DNA from: Rhodopirellula baltica | GTDB lineage: Bacteria > Planctomycetota > Planctomycetia > Pirellulales > Pirellulaceae | Direction: 5' to 3' | Assembly: GCA_002901265.1 (NCBI GenBank) | Contig: PPHI01000099.1 | Location: 52,278-116,277, forward strand | DNA: 64,000 nucleotides | In this document: positions 42,731 to 49,959 of the stretch, piece by piece | How the letters are laid out: every line of letters starts with the position of its first letter | Position numbering within the stretch: position 1 is the stretch's first letter | Program-made: the position numbers and the translations under genes | The notes under the pieces: generated by a model | Told to the model about the DNA's origin: nothing | Databases searched by the model: none | The model's input: the letters and a program-made list of their open reading frames with translations, nothing else

Positions 42731-43889
42731 GAAGGATCCTTTCGATGGAAGACCTGGCGTATCCCGCACTGCTGGTCATCCCTTTCCCGCCAATCCCCGT
42801 CACCACGTGGATGTGATCGTCGATCGTTCGGTTGTAGATGCCGTCGGGGCAATTCGTTTGGCAATATTGACCAAACCAACGAGACTCGACTTCCCAACTC
42901 GGCAAATCAAAAATCTCTTTCCCCTCGGCGAGGAAGTAGTGTTCGATATCCGATCGCAAGTCAAACCCAAGGCCGTCTGACTCGGCAACCGATGCGTATT
43001 CGTGTGAATCCCCGAGGATGATTCCGCCATCAAGCTCTTGCTTGAACAGAAGATGAATGCCCCATCGTTTTGCGAATGAATCGGCTCGCTCGTTCGCCTT
43101 GATTGCTTTCCAAGAGGGACATTGTGCGAAGCTTTCATAGCGACGAATCGAAAGCCCCGTCAAAACATTGCCTGGAATCGTTACACCCGGCTGTGGCTTC
43201 AACCGCATCATCTGCAGCTTGACCGTTTCGAGTTCACTACGCTGGAACACTTCAGGAAACAGAGCTCGAAACTCGCTGCCGCAGCATAGGATTGCTTTCG
43301 CTGCTCGAAACGTCCGTCCGTCAGACGTGATTGCCTGGACACGGCCATCTGACGCAACGGACAGATCCTGTACCGAAGAACGAAAATAGCTTTGGTAGTT
43401 CGATTGTCCAGCCAGCCACTGATGCAGTCGATGAATCATCTGTCGTGGGTTGACCGAAATTTCCGCTGGGAAAAACAACCCGCCGCGGCAGTAGTCCGCA
43501 CGCAATTGCGGAAAACGATTCAAGCATCGCCCCGTCGACCAGAGTTCGGACGGATAATCATTCGCGGCATTGATCGCGTGCAACTCATCGATCAATGCAA
43601 GCTCTTCGTCATCAGACGCGAGATAGATCGTGCCAAGCTGACGGACGGTCAAATCAATCTCGCTTTGCAGGTCCTGGTAAATCTGCAAACTCTCGCGACC
43701 GTAGTGTTGCCATTGCGAGTCCAGACCGGACGGAACCACTTGCCCGAAATTTCGCACCGTCGCCCCTTGGGGCGCGGCATGACGCTCTAACAGCACCACG
43801 CGTTGCCCGTTTCGCAATGCGTGATAAGCATGAAAAGCGCCCAGCACACCGCCGCCAATGATCAGGATGTCAGCTTGATTGTGTTCCAT
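42723..43889 (-). CDS. FAD-dependent oxidoreductase of the phosphonate-associated family (TIGR03364)
   Basis: 388 residues from the ATG at 43889. The Rossmann dinucleotide site ILIIGGGVLGAFHAYHALRN starts at about residue 8 and is followed by VVLLERHAAPQGATVRNFGQ. A DAO-type substrate domain includes GGLFFPAEISVNPRQMIHRL, and the C-terminal flavin segment is HVVTGIGGKGMTSSAGYA. Members of this family lie beside PhnX-like hydrolases. Enzymes of this kind oxidise aminoethylphosphonate or its N-methyl form to phosphonoacetaldehyde, as I recall. That would feed the HAD enzyme encoded next. It sits in a minus-strand operon with the carrier upstream. Confidence 0.88.
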   Translation of the reverse strand: MEHNQADILIIGGGVLGAFHAYHALRNGQRVVLLERHAAPQGATVRNFGQVVPSGLDSQWQHYGRESLQIYQDLQSEIDLTVRQLGTIYLASDDEELALIDELHAINAANDYPSELWSTGRCLNRFPQLRADYCRGGLFFPAEISVNPRQMIHRLHQWLAGQSNYQSYFRSSVQDLSVASDGRVQAITSDGRTFRAAKAILCCGSEFRALFPEVFQRSELETVKLQMMRLKPQPGVTIPGNVLTGLSIRRYESFAQCPSWKAIKANERADSFAKRWGIHLLFKQELDGGIILGDSHEYASVAESDGLGFDLRSDIEHYFLAEGKEIFDLPSWEVESRWFGQYCQTNCPDGIYNRTIDDHIHVVTGIGGKGMTSSAGYARSSIERILHD

Positions 43890-43925
43890 GGTTCTCGCTC
43901 GCCCGATGCTGGTCAAAGTTTCCGC

Positions 43926-45278
43926 TCACGCGTTTTCCAACGTTGCCGCTGACAATTCCAGTTCTGGAGTTGCACCGTCGTGCCGCGGCAGACGACGAGA
44001 GTAGTAGATCCCTAGCAACACGGCGATGGCCATCGACACAACCGCTACGGAAAAGGAAAGCCAATTGAGCAGGTTCAAGTATTCACGCTTTCCTGTGTCG
44101 GTATTGCGAAACACCATCACGGCGACGTATCCGAGGTAGCCGATCGCGTCAGCCAAGTACATCAAGTACCCAATCGTGCCGACTTCCCGAAACGCCGCAA
44201 ACATCCGCTCGAACACCGTCGTATGGAACGCGACATAGGGAATGTACATCCCAAAGCCGATCAAAACCATGAAACTCATCGGTGACAGGATCCCTGAGCG
44301 CTGACCGATGATCGACGCGATCACGACGAAGAAGCCGCTACCGATCAACCCAATAGAAGTCAGAAACGCGACACGATTGCTTTTGATCATCACCGCAAAC
44401 GCGTTGATCGTGATCACGCCTAACATCACCCAAAATTCCGATCGTGCGAACACGTCCGTTTCATCGGTAACGCCTAGCTCACGCCAGATCTCCACCGCAA
44501 AGTCATCGCGAATACTTCGCACCAACGTGATCAACATGTAAATCGTCAGTAAACCTGTCAGCCCCCAAAAGTGCCGACGCAAAAACAACCGACGTTCGCT
44601 TTTTCCCATCGGTGTGCGTTTACTGCGCAGCGACTCGTCAGCCTGCGAAGGCGGAGGAATCTTCGCCAGCATCCAAACAAAAATCAGCAACGGAACAACG
44701 AACAGCAAGCCGGTGACAAACGGCATCCAGTTGGCACTGATCCCAAAATCCAACATCAACGACCGACCCACCGATTTTACGAATCCGGACGAAACGATGA
44801 AACTCGCACAAAGACCTGCGGAAAGTGCTTCGGTGACTCGGCGGCCTTCCAAAAATCCCAGCACCAAGCCGAACACCATCCCCAGCGGTAAACCGTTCAC
44901 GAACAGCCAGATCGCGTTCCATGGCGCTAGCGTCATCGCGAACAGCAGCAGTGCCGCTTCGGCGATCCCGATCAACACCAATATGGTTGCCGCACGGTAT
45001 CGCGCCGGCATTTCGGAAACGACTTTGATGCCGATAAACTTCGACAGCGTGTACCCGGCGGTTTGCGAAGCGACCAAGATCGTCTTTAGACCGATGCCAA
45101 ACCAGATCGCGTCTTCGTAGGTCGCCGCAGTAAACGGCTTGCGAAACGCATACATACAAAAGTACGTGCCAAACGCAGCCGCAATGCAGTACGCGCTAAA
45201 TAGCGGCCCGGGTGCTCGTCCAAGCCAACGCGACAATGTATTGTTGGTCGGATCCTTCACAGTTTCGTCTTCTGGCAA
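43926..45278 (-). CDS. DUF5690 MFS-type carrier
   Basis: About 450 residues. No ATG is suitable: the frame opens with TTG at 45278, and a GTG lies at 45260. Twelve membrane helices are expected. Recognisable segments are YCIAAAFGTYFCMYAFRKPF, VASQTAGYTLSKFIGIKVVS, WLFVNGLPLGMVFGLVLGFL and a polar central loop (IPPPSQADESLRSKRTP). DUF5690 proteins are major facilitator relatives found in Bacteroidetes and planctomycetes. The FYRKPF-like motif in helix one recalls organophosphate antiporters. Its place next to phosphonate genes suggests phosphonate import (inference). Confidence 0.85.
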   Translation of the reverse strand: MPEDETVKDPTNNTLSRWLGRAPGPLFSAYCIAAAFGTYFCMYAFRKPFTAATYEDAIWFGIGLKTILVASQTAGYTLSKFIGIKVVSEMPARYRAATILVLIGIAEAALLLFAMTLAPWNAIWLFVNGLPLGMVFGLVLGFLEGRRVTEALSAGLCASFIVSSGFVKSVGRSLMLDFGISANWMPFVTGLLFVVPLLIFVWMLAKIPPPSQADESLRSKRTPMGKSERRLFLRRHFWGLTGLLTIYMLITLVRSIRDDFAVEIWRELGVTDETDVFARSEFWVMLGVITINAFAVMIKSNRVAFLTSIGLIGSGFFVVIASIIGQRSGILSPMSFMVLIGFGMYIPYVAFHTTVFERMFAAFREVGTIGYLMYLADAIGYLGYVAVMVFRNTDTGKREYLNLLNWLSFSVAVVSMAIAVLLGIYYSRRLPRHDGATPELELSAATLENA

Positions 45279-45461
45279 TCGAACTCACTCGTCATCAACT
45301 TGGCTTGCAATCCAGATGATGTCGAACATCAGCCGACGAGCTATGCCTGTGCGGTTGAATCACCAACTCTTCACGAAAGCTTGCGCAAATATTGGTCAGG
45401 CGTTCGCGACCTCACTCCGCTCGGACTGTTTGTCACCAGCCCCTTGGAACGTACCGCCTCG
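45279..45461. promoter_or_regulatory. Divergent promoter region of the phosphonate locus
   Basis: 183 bases between the carrier (minus) and the alcohol dehydrogenase (plus). Both directions must start here. An open plus frame covers the region but its residues are not protein-like. No PhoB-like direct repeat was seen. Confidence 0.4.
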
Positions 45462-46577
45462 ATGACACGCCACGCTTTTTTGTTTGATCCAGAATCTCGC
45501 TCGCTAGCCAAACAAGCCTTTGATGACGCAGCACTGGCTGATGGCGAAGTTCGAATTCGTGTGACGTTTTGCACCATCTGCGGAAGTGACCTGCATACCT
45601 ACACGGGCAGGCGAAGTGCACCACCGCAGTGCGTTCTCGGCCACGAAATCGTTGGTCTGGTCGATGGCTGGGGCGGCACCGACATCCCAACCGACGTCTT
45701 CGAACAACCGCTCTCGATTGGCCAACGTGTAACCTGGGCAATGGCCGTCGGATGTGGTTCATGCTTTTACTGCACGCGGGGCTTGAGCCAAAAGTGTGAA
45801 TCGCTGTTCAAGTACGGTCACGAATCAATTCGCCAACACCCGACAGGTGGACTGGCGGAATCGTGCGTGTTGATTCCAGGAACTCCGGTGATTCCGATTC
45901 CTGATTCAATCCCAGACGCGGTGGCCTGTCCCGCGAACTGTGCCACGGCAACGGTTGCCGCGGCACTGCGACTGACACGCCAAACACATGCAATCGAACA
46001 CGCATCTGCGATGATCGTTGGCGCGGGGATGCTAGGGATCACTGCTGCGGCACAACTCGCCGAAGCCGGCGCCCGATCGATCATCGTCGTCGACCGCGAT
46101 GCCAAGCGTTTACAACTGGTCCAGCGATTCGGTGCGACGACGATCTTGTCCCCCGATGATTGCGACATCCCCCAACAAATCAAACAACTGACCGAAGGCC
46201 GCGGTGTTGATATCGCGTTTGACTTTGCAGGTTTCTTACCCGCGGTGGAGTGCTGCTTGGAATCGATCCGCATCGGCGGCCTGGCTTTGCTGGCAGGTTC
46301 GACGTTCCCAAGCGATCCGTTGCAACTGTCGCCCGAAACGATCCTGCGCCGAATGTTGACAATCCGTGGCTTACACAACTACATCACCGAAGACCTCGTC
46401 GAAGCCGTCCGGTTCCTCGAAGCAGCGCAGATCAAATACCCCTTCGCAGAACTTGTCAGCCAACCCTACCCGCTCGATCAAGCGGAGCAAGCGTTTGAAT
46501 TCGCGCTCGCTGAACGCCCCATTCGTGCTGCGATTCAACTGGGCGACGGTTCCCAGCTCGACCTTGCGACGGAATAA
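45462..46577 (+). CDS. Zinc alcohol dehydrogenase, phosphonate-associated (TIGR03366-like)
   Basis: 371 residues from the ATG at 45462. Catalytic zinc ligands lie in TFCTICGSDLHTYTG and VLGHEIVGLVDGW. The structural zinc lobe is reduced to CGSCFYCTRGLSQKCESLFK. The NAD site is MIVGAGMLGITAAAQLAEAG, followed by IIVVDRDAKRLQLVQRFGAT. It matches medium-chain dehydrogenases repeatedly found in phosphonate-degradation loci. It lies divergent to the carrier, oxidoreductase and hydrolase. It could reduce or oxidise the aldehyde or alcohol product. The substrate is unproven. Confidence 0.88.
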   Translation: MTRHAFLFDPESRSLAKQAFDDAALADGEVRIRVTFCTICGSDLHTYTGRRSAPPQCVLGHEIVGLVDGWGGTDIPTDVFEQPLSIGQRVTWAMAVGCGSCFYCTRGLSQKCESLFKYGHESIRQHPTGGLAESCVLIPGTPVIPIPDSIPDAVACPANCATATVAAALRLTRQTHAIEHASAMIVGAGMLGITAAAQLAEAGARSIIVVDRDAKRLQLVQRFGATTILSPDDCDIPQQIKQLTEGRGVDIAFDFAGFLPAVECCLESIRIGGLALLAGSTFPSDPLQLSPETILRRMLTIRGLHNYITEDLVEAVRFLEAAQIKYPFAELVSQPYPLDQAEQAFEFALAERPIRAAIQLGDGSQLDLATE

Positions 46578-46593
46578 AGCCGTCGGCACATCG

Positions 46594-46614
46594 CTTGGCG
46601 GATTCATCGCCAAG
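46594..46614 (+). terminator. Possible hairpin after the dehydrogenase gene
   Basis: CTTGGCG at 46594-46600 and CGCCAAG at 46608-46614 are exact complements around GATTCAT, 17 bases after the stop. There is no T-tract, so a terminator role is weak. Confidence 0.4.
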
Positions 46615-46697
46615 TCACCACTCACGTTCTGCTAAAGTGATCGCCTTCGGTTCGCTCTCCCACTGCGTCTTCAAACGATCCCCCACAGGAATGATTG

Positions 46698-48427
46698 ATG
46701 GTTGCTGTCCGCTTTGGCCGTCTCCTGCCAGCCGCGTTCACACTCACGCTCGCATCACTGTCTCCGATGACCGCATTTGCCCAACGATCGTATGACCGAA
46801 TCGCTGGCGAGACACATCAAACCCGATCGACGGTTCTGGCCACCGAAGGCATGGTTGCAACCAGCCATCCGCTCGCCGCCGAAGTCGGATTGGACGTCTT
46901 GAAAGCGGGTGGCAACGCCGTCGATGCGGCGATCGCGACCAACGCGATGATGGGGCTGGTCGAACCGATGAGCTGCGGAATCGGCGGCGACTTGTTTGTG
47001 ATCTACTGGGATGCCAAAACAAAGAAACTTTATGGGCTAAACGCCAGCGGACGCAGCCCCAAGGCAATTCACCGAGGCGTATTCGAAGCACGAGGACTAA
47101 ACGAAATCCCGATCGACGGGCCACTTTCCTGGAGCGTCCCCGGATGCGTCGACGGCTGGTTCGAATTGCACGATCGATTTGGCAAGACTGCGATGCCGGA
47201 CTTGCTTGCCCCATCAATCAGATATGCACGGAAAGGATTTCCGGTTACCGAAATCATCGCCAGCTATTGGAAAAGCGCCGAACCGTCGCTGAAAAAACTT
47301 CCTGATGCCGCCGCGACGTTTCTGCCCAACGGACATTCGCCCGTCGAAGGCGAAGTGTTCAAGAACGAACGTCTCGCCGCGACCTATCAACAAATCGCTG
47401 AGCACGGTCGCAATGCGTTTTATCAAGGATCGATTGCGCAGCAAATCGTTGACTACAGCCAAGCCAATGGTGGCTACTTTAGCAACGACGATTTCGCTTC
47501 ACACCAATCGACTTGGGTTGAACCTGTTTCGACAAACTATCGCGGCTATGACGTTTGGGAGCTGCCACCGAACGGGCAAGGCATCGCCGTCTTGGAGATG
47601 CTCAACATCCTCGAAGGCTATGACATCGCGTCGATGGGACGCGGCAGCGCCGACTACCTGCACACCCTGATCGAAGCCAAGAAATTGGCGTTCGCCAATC
47701 GTGCAAAGTTCTATTCTGATCCCGAGTTCAATGACTTGCCGATCGACGAACTGATTTCGAAACCGTTGGCCGACCAACAAAGAAAACGCATCGACCCGTC
47801 GAAGGCGGCATCCAATGTCGATGCCGGAGATCCGAAGCTACAACACGGCGACACAATCTACTTGACAGTGGTCGACAAAGATCGCAATTGCTGTTCGCTG
47901 ATCCAAAGCAACTATTACGGCTTCGGATCCAAACACGTTCCGGGCGAACTAGGCTTCGCCCTACAAACCGCGGCTCGCTGTTCTCGCTCGATCCGGATCA
48001 CTTCAATCGGCTGGAACCTGGCAAGCGACCGTTCCACACCATCATTCCCGCGATGGTTACCAAAGACGGTTTGCCTTGGTTGTGTTTCGGCGTGATGGGC
48101 GGCGACATGCAACCGCAAGGCCACACGCAAGTCCTCGTCAACATGATTGACTTTCAAATGAACGTTCAGGCCGCCGGCGATGCAGCACGCGTTCGTCATG
48201 TCGGCTCGCAGCAACCAACTGGCCAGGTCGCTGACGGCGTTGGAACCGTCAACGTCGAAGCAGGGATTGGCGAAGCGGCGATTTTAGAACTATTGCGCCG
48301 CGGACACAGGATCGCACGCGTTCGTGGCGGATTCGGTGGATACCAAGCGATTCAAATTGATTACGAAAACGGCATCCTTCGCGGTGCCACCGAATCGCGA
48401 AAAGACGGCGTGGCTGTCGGATACTAG
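46698..48427 (+). pseudogene. Gamma-glutamyltransferase with a one-base frameshift
   Basis: About 577 residues if corrected. The start is ATG 46698, with a signal peptide (LPAAFTLTLASLSPMTAFA). N-terminal family marks are ATSHPLAAEVGLDVLKAGG, DAAIATNAMMGLVEPMSCGI and GGDLFVIYW. The autoproteolysis site and Thr nucleophile lie in KLQHGDTIYLTVVDKDRN, followed by SLIQSNYYGFGSKHVPGELG. The frame breaks at the A-tract 47965-47967 in FALQ and resumes as NRGSLFSLDPDHFNRLEPGK. It ends at 48427 with GGFGGYQAIQIDYENG. An extra A restores one reading frame. Periplasmic GGTs cleave glutathione and gamma-glutamyl peptides. It may be functional if the shift is a sequencing error. Confidence 0.85.
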
Positions 48428-48461
48428 CGCAACCACGAAACAGCTCGTGACAGCTTGACGC

Positions 48462-48854
48462 TTAGTTGACGGAACACGCCGCTCCAAAGACGGCGTTGTA
48501 AAGGCGGACGAATTCTGGTGAAGGTGATTTGATCTGCTGAAAAATGCTGTCGATCAAGTTGCGTTCGCTCTGCCGGATTTCGTCACCGCTGCACAACAAT
48601 TCCATCAGCACCAAACATTCATCGGTCGTCACCTGCCCATCTTCTAAGATCACGCTGCGAACGCAGGGAAACAGGATCGCGTCAAACTCCGGACAAACCT
48701 CGTCCGCTGCCTTCATCAGCTCGACCAGGAACTTGACGTCGTCTAAATCCAGCGTCTTGTCCGCGACCAAATAACGCTCGATCAGGGTCACTTCGCTAGG
48801 AGTGATCTTGCGATCGGCCAGCACGATGCCTCGAAGTTCATCCAAGTAATTCAT
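48462..48854 (-). CDS. Small TerB-like helical protein
   Basis: 130 residues, ATG at 48854. All-helical: MNYLDELRGIVLADRKITPS, EVTLIERYLVADKTLDLDDV, VRSVILEDGQVTTDECLVLM, IRQSERNLIDSIFQQIK. Repeated D/E-G-x-ITP/VTT turns at helix starts are like TerB/TerB-like domains, where a metal may bind. It overlaps nothing and ends 35 bases from the convergent transferase. TerB-like proteins link to membrane stress and phage-related systems, but a stand-alone copy in a bacterium like this is usually of unknown role. Confidence 0.65.
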   Translation of the reverse strand: MNYLDELRGIVLADRKITPSEVTLIERYLVADKTLDLDDVKFLVELMKAADEVCPEFDAILFPCVRSVILEDGQVTTDECLVLMELLCSGDEIRQSERNLIDSIFQQIKSPSPEFVRLYNAVFGAACSVN

Positions 48855-49008
48855 TTCGAGCTTTCCAACGTAAAAAGAGCGTTTTCCACGATAACACAGA
48901 CACAGCTTGCGCCGATTCCCCCAAGCCTAGGTCGCAATCTGATCCGGTGCGACGTGGCTTCGGTTAAAATACCCTCTCGCCAGCCTCTTTCATTCTGAGC
49001 CTAAGATC

Positions 49009-49959
49009 GTGAACCGACATTGCCATTTGTTCCTCATCGCCCTGCTCAGCCTGCCGGCCACGCAAAGCTCGGCTCAGCAAGCCCCGTCATCCCATGTGCT
49101 GGTCATCGGGATTGACGGCACCCGCTGCGATGCCTTGATGGCAGCGGAAACACCCCATATCGATCGCTTGATTGCGGAAGGGGCGTTCAGCGAAACGACG
49201 AAAATTCTTGGAACACGCTACCAAGGCAACAACACCGTCAGTGGGCCTGGTTGGTCAAGTTTTCTGACCGGCGTCTGGGCCGACAAACATGGCGTCAATG
49301 ACAATAGCTTCGAAGGCCGCAACTACGATCATTTCCCGCACTTCTTCGCACGGCTGAAGGAAGCCTTTCCGGGTGCACAAACTGCGTCCTTTGTGGATTG
49401 GGAACCGATCGATCAATACATCGTTTCTCAAGCTGACACCCGCAAAGTTTATCCCGCCGAAGGTGCAGAAGACTATGTCGCGAAAGATGAAGTAATCACT
49501 AAGGACGTTTGCGAGTTCCTTGCAGAATCAGCTCCCCATGCGATCAACGTCTACCTGGGAGCAATCGACGAAACGGGCCATCACTACGGTTTCCACCCTT
49601 CGGTCGAAGCCTATCGAAAGGCAATCGAAACGGTGGATTCACAGATCGGACGAATCCTCTCGACCGTACGTGCACGCACTACTTACGCGAACGAAAACTG
49701 GCTGGTCATTATCTCGACAGACCATGGTGGTCGCGGCGTCAGCCACGGTGATGGACACAAAGTCCCCGAGATCAACACGACGTTTTTGATCGTAAGTGGC
49801 CAAGCCGCAAAACGCGGATTGATCGATCAACCGACCTTCGTCGTTGATGTACCGGCGACCGCCCTCGCACACTTGGGCGTCGCTTTCGATCCCAAGTGGG
49901 AACTGGACGGGAAACCGGTCGGACTCGCCACCACCGCTGAACCTGAAGCAGGCCAATGA
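49009..49959 (+). CDS. Exported type I phosphodiesterase/nucleotide pyrophosphatase-like protein
   Basis: 316 residues from a GTG. Signal peptide FLIALLSLPATQSSAQQ. An alkaline-phosphatase-superfamily core follows: HVLVIGIDGTRCDALMAAET with the first Asp, VSGPGWSSFLTGVWADKHGV with the Ser/Thr nucleophile region, then DETGHHYGFHPSVEAYRKAI and ISTDHGGRGVSHGDGHKVPE with the second metal site. Members hydrolyse phosphodiesters or phosphoglycerol. Its stop overlaps the ATG of the DUF1549 protein by four bases (ATGA), so the two are translationally coupled. The substrate is unknown. Confidence 0.9.
   Translation: MNRHCHLFLIALLSLPATQSSAQQAPSSHVLVIGIDGTRCDALMAAETPHIDRLIAEGAFSETTKILGTRYQGNNTVSGPGWSSFLTGVWADKHGVNDNSFEGRNYDHFPHFFARLKEAFPGAQTASFVDWEPIDQYIVSQADTRKVYPAEGAEDYVAKDEVITKDVCEFLAESAPHAINVYLGAIDETGHHYGFHPSVEAYRKAIETVDSQIGRILSTVRARTTYANENWLVIISTDHGGRGVSHGDGHKVPEINTTFLIVSGQAAKRGLIDQPTFVVDVPATALAHLGVAFDPKWELDGKPVGLATTAEPEAGQ

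Noticed and set aside
45300..45461. N-terminal extension of the alcohol dehydrogenase
   Set aside because: It does not resemble the family, which begins near MTRHAFLFD. The region is the divergent promoter.
48462..48854. TerB-like protein as a tellurite-resistance gene
   Set aside because: No other ter gene is nearby. The fold resemblance alone does not support a tellurite function.
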